Assembly (NCBI RefSeq): GCF_014250685.1
Contig: NZ_JACFAJ010000006.1
Location: 372,001 to 436,000, forward strand
Reading direction: 5' to 3'
Length of the DNA: 64,000 nt
Source: Cetobacterium sp. 2A
GTDB taxonomy: Bacteria; Fusobacteriota; Fusobacteriia; Fusobacteriales; Fusobacteriaceae
In this document: piece by piece, positions 1 through 7,990 of the stretch
How the letters are laid out: each line of letters starts with the position of its first letter
Position numbering within the stretch: position 1 is the stretch's first letter
Program-made: the position numbers and the translations under genes
Notes under the pieces: model-generated
The model's database searches: none
What the model saw: the letters and a program-made list of their open reading frames with translations, nothing else
What the model was told of the DNA's origin: nothing

Positions 1-307
1 CTTGACATAAAGCGGCTGTGTTTCTTATGTTAGAAAGAAATTTATTTCCTAACCCTTCTCCTTTTGCAGCTCCTTCTACAAGTCCTGCAATATCCACAAA
101 TTCAACAGTAGAATGTACAACTCTCTCTGGATTTATTATCTTTGAAAGTGCTTCAAGTCTTGAATCTGGAACAGTTACCATTCCAACGTTTGGTTCTATT
201 GTACAAAATGGGTAGTTAGCAGCTTCAGCAGCTCCTGCTTTAGTTATTGCATTAAACAAAGTAGATTTACCAACATTTGGAAGTCCTACAATTCCTATAC
301 CTATCAT
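1..307 (-). CDS. ychF: YchF/OLA1-family ATPase, N-terminal part (3' end outside window)
   Basis: Only the first ~102 codons are present; the gene runs off the left edge. The translation begins [18 protein letters not shown], so the P-loop GLPNVGKS sits at about residues 8-15, followed by [12 protein letters not shown] and the [20 protein letters not shown] stretch (G3 and following), which is diagnostic of YchF rather than Obg or Era. YchF proteins bind ribosomes and prefer ATP to GTP. The ATG at 305-307 follows an AGGAGG-like site (plus-strand gttcctcct). It is transcribed out of the window and is separated from the next upstream gene by ~35 bp. Family call is secure. Confidence 0.93.
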   Translation of the reverse strand, partial: MIGIGIVGLPNVGKSTLFNAITKAGAAEAANYPFCTIEPNVGMVTVPDSRLEALSKIINPERVVHSTVEFVDIAGLVEGAAKGEGLGNKFLSNIRNTAALCQ

Positions 308-341
308 GGGGTTCCTCCTAAAATTTATTTTACTCTAAATT

Positions 342-1832
342 TTAACATATATGAGAATTTTTGTAAACACTCTCTTGCGCGGTCCCTCTTAATTTTACAC
401 GTGGTTCACTTGGTATAGCAAAATTAGGTACAAGTCTATCAAGTCCTGTGATTGTTAAAATTAAAATACTCGACACAGCTCCAAATGCCATGAAATTATA
501 TTTTATTATATCCATAGCTACAAAGTGATGAAGAGGGTAAACTGCATTAGCTATCCCTACATAAAACCCTATATATACATGCCAAGGAATTAATTGAGAT
601 CCAAATACTCCTAACGCGTCACTAAATGTAGCATTTCTTAATTTTAAAGTTTCCATATCTTCTGGTGAAGCAATTACATTATTTTCTACAACGTTTCTTA
701 TAATTGGTCCTATAGTAACTATCTGAGCCATCTCATCTGCAAGTCCTGCATTTCCCAAGATAGAAAGAATTCCATTATAAAACATAAGTTGTCTAACATT
801 TTTAGAAATTTTTACAACTAAATCCGATAAAGGTTTAAACGCATTCATAAGTTTCATTATTCCACCAAATGCAGCTACCCACATCATCATAACTATTACC
901 CAAGAACCTGCTCCTGAAAACCCTGACATTAAAAGATTTAAAAAGTCTATTACATTTTTTACCGTTCCTGCAAAAATCCCTAAGATAAAAGCTGATAATA
1001 TTCCAACGAATAAACAAGCCAAAGTTGAAACACCTCTAAAGGCAGCTATCAATACTAAAACTAATGGAATTATCATATATTTTGGAACTCCAGTTTTTAC
1101 CTGATTTAATAAAATTACTGCTGATTCTCTCTCCTCTGCAAGTTTTGTCCAAACTTCTTGAGGAATTTTATCTATAGCTGATGCTGCGTCTCCAACCATA
1201 GTTGGTAATCCCATAACAACTCCTGCTACATAAAAAGATACTACTCCTATTATAAGCACAAGTCCTGACCAGTAACCTTGATGCTTTATTCTTTTAACAA
1301 CTTCTACCCCTTGTATTCCTGAACTAACTATAGTTGTATCAGAAATAAGACCTATATTGTCTCCAAAACAAGCGCCACCAGCAATTGCAGCTGTAGTTAA
1401 AAGTACATCTCCTCCAACTATATGATTAAGCCATAAGAAAATTGGTGCACAAGCTGCAAATGTTCCCCAGCTAGTCCCTGTCGCAATAGATAATATAGAT
1501 GTAACTATTATTCCAACGACAGCTATTGTTCTACCTGTAAGTCCAACATTTAATGATAGATTTATAATAGAAGCTCCAACTCCAGTTGCCATGAAAACTT
1601 CAGCCATTGCATATGCCATCATTAGTATAAAAAATACTAATTGCATCTCTCTTGCATTATTGATAGCAGAGTCCATAATTTCATTCATGGTTCTTTTCTC
1701 ACATACAACAGCTACAAGTGCTGCATAAATTGTTGCAATAGGTGCAGCTACAAGTGCATCTACGCCTAGAATCATAAGCATTGCCAACAAGGCAACAGGA
1801 CTAAGTTTTAGTAAAGAAATAATATTTTGCAT
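342..1832 (-). CDS. lysW: NhaC-family transporter, probable lysine transporter LysW
   Basis: A ~496-residue, very hydrophobic protein with about a dozen membrane segments and the layout of the Na_H_antiporter (NhaC) family, including the conserved TSWGTFAACAPIF and GACFGDNIGLISDTT stretches. NhaC relatives were first named Na+/H+ antiporters, but a branch found behind lysine riboswitches (LysW) is predicted to import lysine. The 5' leader here carries such a riboswitch plus terminator, so lysine uptake is the better inference; transport itself is not proven. I chose the ATG at 1830-1832, 8 nt after a GGAGG site (1841-1845). The TTG 15 bp further upstream overlaps that site and is unlikely. 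The gene stands alone between gpmI and ychF. Confidence 0.82.
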   Translation of the reverse strand: MQNIISLLKLSPVALLAMLMILGVDALVAAPIATIYAALVAVVCEKRTMNEIMDSAINNAREMQLVFFILMMAYAMAEVFMATGVGASIINLSLNVGLTGRTIAVVGIIVTSILSIATGTSWGTFAACAPIFLWLNHIVGGDVLLTTAAIAGGACFGDNIGLISDTTIVSSGIQGVEVVKRIKHQGYWSGLVLIIGVVSFYVAGVVMGLPTMVGDAASAIDKIPQEVWTKLAEERESAVILLNQVKTGVPKYMIIPLVLVLIAAFRGVSTLACLFVGILSAFILGIFAGTVKNVIDFLNLLMSGFSGAGSWVIVMMMWVAAFGGIMKLMNAFKPLSDLVVKISKNVRQLMFYNGILSILGNAGLADEMAQIVTIGPIIRNVVENNVIASPEDMETLKLRNATFSDALGVFGSQLIPWHVYIGFYVGIANAVYPLHHFVAMDIIKYNFMAFGAVSSILILTITGLDRLVPNFAIPSEPRVKLRGTAQESVYKNSHIC

Positions 1833-1878
1833 AAGAAATACCTCCAAGTTATTTTATTAGCTCCAGGTATTTTTAGGT

Positions 1879-1915
1879 AAAAAAAAACTACCGTGAGAAA
1901 AACAAATCACGGTAG
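1879..1915 (-). terminator. Riboswitch expression-platform terminator
   Basis: Read on the minus strand, a 9-bp stem (CTACCGTGA with TCACGGTAG, 1907-1915 and 1888-1896) with a 10-nt loop is followed by nine U. It lies between the lysine aptamer and the lysW start, so it is the expected lysine-dependent premature terminator. Confidence 0.9.
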
Positions 1916-1950
1916 TGTAAGTACAATATAAAATATATAGTAATTACTTT

Positions 1951-2116
1951 GATAGCTCAACATTGAATAAATTCAATGACAGTTATATAGATATTCTCTA
2001 CATACCCAGCAATAGGTTCTGACAAACTCCTAGTGCTTCGGCAAATAAACCTTTCTTTTAACTTCACAGCTTTGTCCAGCTCTGTTAAAATACTTTTTCT
2101 ACTTGCAACCTCTACC
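1951..2116 (-). promoter_or_regulatory. Lysine riboswitch (L box) aptamer
   Basis: On the minus strand the leader contains, in order, the L-box landmarks: GGTAGAGGTTGCA near 2116-2104, a GTA-ending internal loop, AAAGGTTTATTTGCCGAAG around 2055-2037, CTGGG before the last arms, and GAGCTATC closing at 1951-1958. The 5' GGTAG can pair with the 3' CTATC (one G-U) to form P1. Five-helix lysine riboswitches bind L-lysine and, in low-GC bacteria, usually switch off transcription. A strong terminator follows and the gene behind it is an NhaC-type transporter. I matched this by eye; a covariance-model search would confirm it. Confidence 0.9.
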
Positions 2117-2149
2117 TAAAAATATTATTTTGAAACTTAATTGTATTTA

Positions 2150-2178
2150 ATAATAGCATTCAAAAACTATTTTGTCAA
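2150..2178 (-). promoter_or_regulatory. Promoter of the lysine riboswitch/lysW transcript
   Basis: TTGACA (2173-2178), 17-bp spacer ending TGC (an extended -10 element), then TATTAT (2150-2155). The -35 box overlaps the last codons of gpmI, so lysW has its own promoter. A start near 2143 would place the L-box about 27 nt into the transcript. Confidence 0.8.
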
Positions 2179-3690
2179 TAAAGACATTCCTGTCATTTCT
2201 TCAGGTTTATCAATTCCTAATATTTCTAATATTGTTGGAGCTATATCTGACAACTTTCCATTAGCTAATTTACCAGTATAATTATTAGAAACCATTATAA
2301 ATGGAACATCATTTGTCGTATGAGCAGTAAACATCTCATTAGTTTCAGGGTCCACCATCTTTTCAGCATTTCCATGATCTGCTGTTACTAGAAGTATTCC
2401 ATCTTTATCTAAAATTTTAGTAGCTATTTTTCCTAATGCGTCATCTACCGCTTTTATAGCTTTTACTGTAGCATCAAAGTTTCCAGTGTGCCCAACCATA
2501 TCAGGATTAGCAAAGTTTATAACTATAACATCATAGTGTTTATAGTCTAATGCTGTTAAAGTTCTATTTGTAAGCTCTAAAGATGACATTTCAGGTTGTA
2601 AATCATATGTAGCTACTTTTGGAGATGCTACCAGTTCTCTATCTTCACCTGGGAAAGGTTCTTCTTTTCCACCGTTGAAGAAGAATGTAACATGAGCATA
2701 TTTTTCAGTTTCTGCAGTTCTTAACTGAGTTAAGTTATGCTTTGATAAAACTTCACCTAAAGTATTAGTTATTGCTTTATCTTTATAGATTACAGGTGCA
2801 TCTATTGTTACATCATATTGTCTCATACAATAAACTTTAGCTCCTACATAATCTCTTTTAAATCCAGTAAAGTCTTTATCATTTATCGCTCTAGTTATCT
2901 GTCTTGCTCTGTCTGGTCTAAAGTTGAAGTTTATAAATACATCTCCTTCTTTTATAGTTCCAAAACAATCTACAAGAGTAGGCTCTATAAACTCATCGGT
3001 TTTTTTCTGTTCATACGACTGAGCTACCGCTTCAAGTCCAGTTACTGCCATGCTTGTAACATTTTTTCCAACCATTACATCATAAGCTTTTTGAGTTCTA
3101 TCCCAGTTGTGATCTCTATCCATTGCATAGTATCTTCCAGAAACAGTTGCAATTTTTCCAACACCTAATTTTTCCATCTCTTCTTTTAACTCTTCCATAA
3201 ATCCAAGTCCTGAAGTTGGAGGTGTATCTCTACCATCCATGAAAGCGTGAACATAAACATTTTCTAATTCATATTTTTTAGCCATTTCTAAAAGTCCAAA
3301 TAAATGATTGATATGTGAATGAACTCCACCATCTGATAGTAATCCACCGAAGTGAATTGATTTTCCGCTATCTTTAGCATATTGGAAAGCTTGTACTAAC
3401 TCTGGCTTTTTAAAAAAATCTCCATCTCTTATATCTTTAGTTATTTCAACTAATGGTTGATATATAATTCTACCAGTTCCTATATTTAAATGTCCTACTT
3501 CAGAATTCCCCATTTGTCCTTCTGGAAGTCCAACAGCTTCTCCTGAAGCTTTTAGTTGTGAATGAGGGTATTTAGCAACCAATTCTAAAAAATTCTTTGG
3601 ATTAGCTTCAAGTATTGAATTTTTTTCTTGTGAGTGAGGATTAATTCCCCAACCATCTAATATCATAAGCATTAAAGGTTTTTTATCCAT
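2167..3690 (-). CDS. gpmI: 2,3-bisphosphoglycerate-independent phosphoglycerate mutase
   Basis: Interconverts 3- and 2-phosphoglycerate in glycolysis using two Mn2+ ions. The ~507-residue protein starts MDKKPLMLMILDGWG and shows the metal-binding DGWG, the phosphoserine motif GNSEVGH (Ser63), DGRDTPP, the FRPDRARQ stretch and the second metal site TADHGNAE. Length is normal for GpmI. I chose the ATG at 3688-3690 because GGAGAGGTG lies just ahead of it; the ATG 15 bp upstream falls inside that site. It follows tpiA by only 24 bp to its start codon, so the two glycolytic genes form an operon. Confidence 0.96.
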   Translation of the reverse strand: MDKKPLMLMILDGWGINPHSQEKNSILEANPKNFLELVAKYPHSQLKASGEAVGLPEGQMGNSEVGHLNIGTGRIIYQPLVEITKDIRDGDFFKKPELVQAFQYAKDSGKSIHFGGLLSDGGVHSHINHLFGLLEMAKKYELENVYVHAFMDGRDTPPTSGLGFMEELKEEMEKLGVGKIATVSGRYYAMDRDHNWDRTQKAYDVMVGKNVTSMAVTGLEAVAQSYEQKKTDEFIEPTLVDCFGTIKEGDVFINFNFRPDRARQITRAINDKDFTGFKRDYVGAKVYCMRQYDVTIDAPVIYKDKAITNTLGEVLSKHNLTQLRTAETEKYAHVTFFFNGGKEEPFPGEDRELVASPKVATYDLQPEMSSLELTNRTLTALDYKHYDVIVINFANPDMVGHTGNFDATVKAIKAVDDALGKIATKILDKDGILLVTADHGNAEKMVDPETNEMFTAHTTNDVPFIMVSNNYTGKLANGKLSDIAPTILEILGIDKPEEMTGMSLLTK

Positions 3691-3714
3691 TTTACACCTC
3701 TCCATTTTTTATAA

Positions 3715-4470
3715 TTATAGTCCTGCTTTTATAACATCATTAAATGATTTAGCTTCTAAAGAGGCTCCACCAACTAATCCACCATCAATATCAGGTTGCT
3801 TCATTAAAGATTTTGCATTTCCTGGATTCATTGATCCACCATACTGAATAGTAATTTTTTCTGCTGTAGGTCTTCCAAACATATCAGCTAAGACAGCTCT
3901 AATTTCTGCATGTGTTTCTTCAGCCATTTCTGGAGTTGCTGTTTTACCAGTTCCAATTGCCCATACTGGCTCGTAAGCTACTACAACTTTTGCCGCTTCT
4001 TCTGATGTTAAATCCTCTAAACCTTCTCTTAGTTGCTTTTCATTAACTTCGTTTGTTTTTCCAGACTCTCTATCTTCTAATTTTTCACCAATGCAAAGTA
4101 TAGGGATTAAATCATGCGCTAATGCAGATTTAACTTTTTCATTAATAAATTTATTTGATTCTTTAAAATATTCTCTTCTTTCAGAGTGTCCTAAAATTAC
4201 GTATTTAACTCCAAGGTCTTTTAACATAACTGGAGATATTTCACCAGTATATGCTCCTGAATCTTTTGGATACATATTTTGTGCTGCTATATCAATATTA
4301 GATCCTTTTACTGTCTCAACTGCTGCTTCTAAAGCTGTGAATGGAACTCCTACTACAATCTCAACACTGTTAACATCTGAAACTAGTTCCTTAAGCTCTG
4401 AAAGCATCGCTCTAGTTTCTCCAACAGTTTTATTCATTTTCCAGTTACCTGCAATTATTTTCTTTCTCAT
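3715..4470 (-). CDS. tpiA: Triose-phosphate isomerase
   Basis: Interconverts dihydroxyacetone phosphate and glyceraldehyde 3-phosphate. The 251-residue protein has every active-site landmark: GNWKMN (Asn9, Lys11), GHSERR with His95, AYEPVWAIGTGK with catalytic Glu167, and the phosphate-binding YGGSMNPGN and GGLVGGASL loops. Start ATG at 4468-4470 follows a TAGGGGG Shine-Dalgarno. It is first in a tpiA-gpmI operon and has a recognisable promoter upstream. Confidence 0.97.
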   Translation of the reverse strand: MRKKIIAGNWKMNKTVGETRAMLSELKELVSDVNSVEIVVGVPFTALEAAVETVKGSNIDIAAQNMYPKDSGAYTGEISPVMLKDLGVKYVILGHSERREYFKESNKFINEKVKSALAHDLIPILCIGEKLEDRESGKTNEVNEKQLREGLEDLTSEEAAKVVVAYEPVWAIGTGKTATPEMAEETHAEIRAVLADMFGRPTAEKITIQYGGSMNPGNAKSLMKQPDIDGGLVGGASLEAKSFNDVIKAGL

Positions 4471-4516
4471 AATTTTAATACCCCCTAATAATTTTATTTT
4501 ATTATTACTTATTAAT

Positions 4517-4545
4517 AATATAACATATTGAAAATGTTTTTACAA
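4517..4545 (-). promoter_or_regulatory. Probable tpiA-gpmI promoter
   Basis: TTGTAA (4540-4545), 17-bp spacer, TATATT (4517-4522) on the minus strand, about 45 bp ahead of the tpiA start. The -35 box matches the consensus at four of six positions. Confidence 0.6.
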
Positions 4546-4592
4546 AATCTCAAACAGAAGATATTTTCATCTTTCTTTGGGTATTTTTTTCT

Positions 4593-5195
4593 CTAATTTA
4601 ACAAATTTTTCATAACCTCTTCTTTCGTAATCTGTTCTTCGTATCCTTCAAGATTATTTTCTATATCTATTAAGAATTCTCCTAACTCTATTTCCAATAT
4701 ATCAAATAGCACTTCAATATCTTGGTTTTCATATGCTTTTTGGGCTGCTTCAAAACTCATTTTAAAACTTTGTACAAACTCATCATAATCATAATAATTC
4801 AAATCTATAGCAGTACTATCCTTTATTGCTAAAAGCAAACTATAAGTCCAAGCTATAAATTGCATAACATCGTATAATTTTTGAGCATCTATAAAAGCTG
4901 ACTCTCCTGATATTATGTCATCTGTCAAATCAAAATAATGATCTAAGTAATCACTGAAAAAACCAAATGATTCAAGTATAATCTCTCTGTGACTTCTTGT
5001 TGATACCTCTATCAATTTTACATTTTCAGAACTTACAACACTATTTTCTTCAATATTTGAACCATTTACATGTAATGTTAATAAAACCTTATCTTGTTTT
5101 TTTAATATTTTATTTATTTCATTCATAGCTCTTGAAAAATTAAAATTTTTCTCGAGAATTTCATACCTTGTATTATCAATATATATTTCCATCAT
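4593..5195 (-). CDS. Conserved protein of unknown function, last gene of the rluD-rnhB run
   Basis: A 200-residue, acidic, soluble-looking protein that I do not recognise. There is no signal peptide or membrane segment. The first ~75 residues (MMEIYIDNTRYEILEK, then NEINKIL and VLLTLHVNGSNI) look like a small alpha/beta domain; the rest is predicted mostly helical with many Asp/Glu and aromatic residues (FFSDYLDHYFDLTDDI). Its ATG overlaps the comF stop as ATGA and has GGAG five bases ahead, so translation is probably coupled to comF. Being last in an operon of nucleic-acid enzymes says little about its role. Confidence 0.75.
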   Translation of the reverse strand: MMEIYIDNTRYEILEKNFNFSRAMNEINKILKKQDKVLLTLHVNGSNIEENSVVSSENVKLIEVSTRSHREIILESFGFFSDYLDHYFDLTDDIISGESAFIDAQKLYDVMQFIAWTYSLLLAIKDSTAIDLNYYDYDEFVQSFKMSFEAAQKAYENQDIEVLFDILEIELGEFLIDIENNLEGYEEQITKEEVMKNLLN

Positions 5196-5851
5196 TTTAC
5201 TCCATCATTTGTTTTATTTTTTAGATAACTTCTGACAACCGATAAAGAAAATATAAATATTTCGATAGTTTTATTGTAACTCTTAAGTTCTTTTTTAATT
5301 TCTTCAATAGTTGATCCAGTTGTTACTATATCATCAACTAAAAGTATTTTTTTATCATGTAGGTTTAAGTTACCTTTAAATACTGAAACTAAATTTTCTT
5401 TTCGTTTTTCAATACTATCAATCTCATACATGTGCTTAGTATTTTTAGCTCTCTCAATAGTTTCGTACTTTATATTACACTCTTTTAAAAATTCTTCAAC
5501 TTGATTAAATCCACGTTCCCTCATTCTTGTATCGCTTATTGGAACTGGTATCACAACATCTATCCCCAATTCTTTTATGAGTTCATTTAATGGTTCTTTT
5601 ATAAATTTCGCTATCTCTTTTGAAATATATTTTCTATTAGAAAATTTAAAATCCCAAATCAAAGATTTTATTTCTTCATAATGAAAAGAAAAATAAACTC
5701 CTTTTCGGCTTTTTAATTTCCCTAAAGTTTCTAACTTAAAAGAACACTTACTACAAATGTACTCCTCTGAATCTTTTTTCATAACTTCATTGCAAATACA
5801 GCATTTTCTTGAAAAAATAAACTTTTTAATATTGAGGCTTAAGTTCTTCAT
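5192..5851 (-). CDS. comF: ComF-family phosphoribosyltransferase-like protein
   Basis: A 219-residue protein with an N-terminal four-cysteine zinc finger (CCICNEV ... CSKC, about residues 17-36) and a C-terminal phosphoribosyltransferase fold carrying IPVPIS, RGFNQ and the PRPP loop VDDIVTTGSTI. ComFC proteins act in natural transformation in competent bacteria, but homologues are widespread in species without known competence, so the exact role here is open. comM also lies in this window (12.4 kb), which fits a DNA-uptake or recombination theme without proving it. It overlaps the zinc-ribbon gene upstream by 26 bp and the unknown gene downstream by 4 bp. Confidence 0.88.
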   Translation of the reverse strand: MKNLSLNIKKFIFSRKCCICNEVMKKDSEEYICSKCSFKLETLGKLKSRKGVYFSFHYEEIKSLIWDFKFSNRKYISKEIAKFIKEPLNELIKELGIDVVIPVPISDTRMRERGFNQVEEFLKECNIKYETIERAKNTKHMYEIDSIEKRKENLVSVFKGNLNLHDKKILLVDDIVTTGSTIEEIKKELKSYNKTIEIFIFSLSVVRSYLKNKTNDGVK

Positions 5852-6038
5852 CTCTATCTATAATCTTTGCTGAGTACATTTCAGTATGTCCACAATTCAA
5901 GCAAATTTTAAGATAATAATTACTAATTTCTAACTTTAAACCAGGACTTTTTTCAGGAATTATAGCTGTTTTTACAATATATTTATCACTTCCACATTTC
6001 AAACATTTAAAATCCAATCTCATCACCCCACAATACAT
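5826..6038 (-). CDS. Small zinc-ribbon protein
   Basis: About 70 residues. Two CxxC knuckles, CLKCGS near the N-terminus and CLNCGH near residue 52, define a zinc ribbon; between them are KTAIIPEKSPGLKLEISNYY-type beta strands. No other domain is visible. Function unknown; similar orphan ribbons are often annotated as nucleic-acid-binding, which is only a guess. The start is uncertain: ATG at 6036-6038 or ATG at 6021-6023, the latter preceded very closely by GGGGTG. It overlaps yraN upstream and comF downstream, so it is embedded in a translationally coupled run. Confidence 0.72.
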   Translation of the reverse strand: MYCGVMRLDFKCLKCGSDKYIVKTAIIPEKSPGLKLEISNYYLKICLNCGHTEMYSAKIIDRDEELKPQY

Positions 6039-6369
6039 TTTCAATCCATTCCATTTTTTCCCCTAAAAAAATTATAGCATCAAACCTAACCATATAATCT
6101 TGATACTTATATTTTCTTAAATACTCCATAGCACTAAAATATATTCTTCTACTTTTATTTCTATCTATAGCTTCTGATCCGTATCCATAATTTGAGTTTT
6201 TTCTATATTTCACTTCTACAAAAACAATCATTTTATCTTTTTTGACTATCAAATCTATTTCACCAAAAGAGGCAAAATAATTCTTTTGAAGTATTAAAAA
6301 ACCAGATTCTTCTAAAAACTTTCCAGCTTTCTCTTCGTGAATATAACCTTTACTCTTATTACTTATCAT
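6007..6369 (-). CDS. yraN: YraN/UPF0102-family nuclease-like protein
   Basis: A 120-residue protein with the YraN pattern: GYIHEEKAGKFLEESG near the N-terminus, FGEIDLIVKKD, then VFVEVKYRKN. The E-D-EVK arrangement matches the restriction-endonuclease-like fold of the family. Biological substrate is unknown; homologues often sit next to rnhB, as here. It follows rnhB by 22 bp and overlaps the zinc-ribbon gene. Confidence 0.9.
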   Translation of the reverse strand: MISNKSKGYIHEEKAGKFLEESGFLILQKNYFASFGEIDLIVKKDKMIVFVEVKYRKNSNYGYGSEAIDRNKSRRIYFSAMEYLRKYKYQDYMVRFDAIIFLGEKMEWIENVLWGDEIGF

Positions 6370-6391
6370 TAGCCCACCTCTAAGTTATACA

Positions 6392-6988
6392 CTATTTTAT
6401 TATTTTTTTTAAGAATGTTTTTCTATGTGCCTCTATTGGTCCTTTTTCTAAGATTAATTCTCTATGTTTTTTAGTTCCATATCCTTTATGTTTTGCAAAT
6501 TCATATCCAGGATATAGCTCTGCTGTTTTTTCCATCAGTCTATCTCTTGTAACTTTAGCTATTATAGAAGCTGCTGCTATTGCTAGACTTTTCCCATCAC
6601 CTTTTATTATAGGTTCTTGCTCATCATCATACTCTCTTATCTTGTGATTTCCATCTACCAATAGTTTTTCAAAACTAACATCTTCTTTTAATTCAGAAAC
6701 AGCTCTTCTCATAGCTAAAAAAGTTGCATTTAAAATATTGATATTATCAATCTCTTCAACTGTTGCAATTCCTACACCTACATAACAATTAGTAAGTATA
6801 ACGTCGAATAACTCTTCTCTTAATTTTTCACTTAATTTTTTTGAATCATTTATTTTTTCAAATCTTTCATCATATTTTCTTATTTTTACCGCCGCTGCCA
6901 CAACTGGTCCTGCAAGAGGTCCTCTTCCTGCTTCATCTACTCCAGCTATATCTCCTATCATTAAATCAAAATCATATAAACTACTCAT
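6392..6988 (-). CDS. rnhB: Ribonuclease HII
   Basis: Removes ribonucleotides and RNA primers from RNA-DNA hybrids. The 198-residue protein has the conserved GVDEAGRGPLAGPVVAAAV block (first two catalytic acids), DSKKLSEK, VDGN, and GDGKSLAIAAASIIAKVTRDR. Length is normal. It overlaps the end of rluD by 8 bp, so the two are translationally coupled. Confidence 0.96.
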   Translation of the reverse strand: MSSLYDFDLMIGDIAGVDEAGRGPLAGPVVAAAVKIRKYDERFEKINDSKKLSEKLREELFDVILTNCYVGVGIATVEEIDNINILNATFLAMRRAVSELKEDVSFEKLLVDGNHKIREYDDEQEPIIKGDGKSLAIAAASIIAKVTRDRLMEKTAELYPGYEFAKHKGYGTKKHRELILEKGPIEAHRKTFLKKIIK

Positions 6989-7940
6989 TTACAACTCCTA
7001 TTTTCTCTATTTTGCTAGTATCTAATTTCAGTTTTTTTGCTACCGCAATAAAATCTTCTGGTAACTCACCCACAATTTGCATTTCTTCTCCAGTTCTCGG
7101 ATGATTAAATTTTAAATAGTAAGAATGAAGCATCTGTCTTTTTGCTATATCCGTTCCATTTCCATAAACTGAATCGCCTAAAATAGGATGATTTAAATAT
7201 TTCATATGAACCCTAATTTGATGTGTTCTTCCAGTCTCTATTCTAACTTCTACCAGTGAGAAGTTATTAAATTCATCCACTACAGTATAATTTGTAATTG
7301 CGTTTTTTCCATTCATATCTACAACTGCCATTTTTTTTCTATCTTTTGGATCTCTTCCAATTAGTGTTTCAACTCTTCCATTTCTATCTTTAAAGATTCC
7401 TTTACAAATACATACATATCTTTTCTCAATAGTTTTATCTTTAAACATATTAGTAAGTTTAACGTGAGCGTCATCATTTTTTGCAACTATGATAAGTCCA
7501 CTAGTATCTTTATCAAGTCTATGAACTATTCCTGGTCTTATAACTCCATTTATTCCTGAGAGGTCTTTTATATGATATAAAACTGCATTCACTAAAGTCC
7601 CTGTATAAAATCCTTGAGCAGGATGAACTATTATATTATGTGTTTTGTTAATTATAACCATATCCGAATCTTGATAAACTATATTCAGTGGAATATCTTC
7701 TGGTAGAAGCTCTAAAATTTCATCTTCTGGAATTTTAATTATAATCTCTTCATTACCTTTTAACTTATTTCCACTCTTTATTTTATCTTTTCCTACTATT
7801 TCAATATTTCCATTATCTATCAATTTTTGAATGTATGTTCTAGTTGCATCGTCTAAAACTTCACTTATATATGCATCCAATCTTTGTCCCTTATTTGAAC
7901 CTTCTGTTTTTAGAGATATAATCTCTTTAAATTTTTCCAT
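6981..7940 (-). CDS. rluD: RluD-family large-subunit rRNA pseudouridine synthase
   Basis: Isomerises uridines in 23S rRNA helices. The ~319-residue protein has an N-terminal S4 RNA-binding domain (QRLDAYISEVLDDATRTYIQ) and the RluA/RluD catalytic motif HRLDKDTSGLIIVAKN, whose Asp is the nucleophile, followed by GRTHQIRVHM. I chose ATG 7938-7940, which follows AGAGGTT; the TTG two codons upstream lies too near that site. The exact target uridines cannot be read from sequence, so RluD against other RluA-type members is not certain. Confidence 0.88.
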   Translation of the reverse strand: MEKFKEIISLKTEGSNKGQRLDAYISEVLDDATRTYIQKLIDNGNIEIVGKDKIKSGNKLKGNEEIIIKIPEDEILELLPEDIPLNIVYQDSDMVIINKTHNIIVHPAQGFYTGTLVNAVLYHIKDLSGINGVIRPGIVHRLDKDTSGLIIVAKNDDAHVKLTNMFKDKTIEKRYVCICKGIFKDRNGRVETLIGRDPKDRKKMAVVDMNGKNAITNYTVVDEFNNFSLVEVRIETGRTHQIRVHMKYLNHPILGDSVYGNGTDIAKRQMLHSYYLKFNHPRTGEEMQIVGELPEDFIAVAKKLKLDTSKIEKIGVVNE

Positions 7941-7990
7941 TAACAACCTCTTTATTTAAAAATCTATTTTTTATAATTATAACATTATTT

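Noticed and set aside
1833..1847. Longer lysW start (TTG at 1845-1847)
   Set aside because: It overlaps the GGAGG ribosome site that serves the ATG at 1830-1832.
2818..3168. 116-codon plus-strand open frame over gpmI
   Set aside because: Shadow of gpmI; the translation is Ser/Phe/Ile-rich without domains and has no ribosome site.
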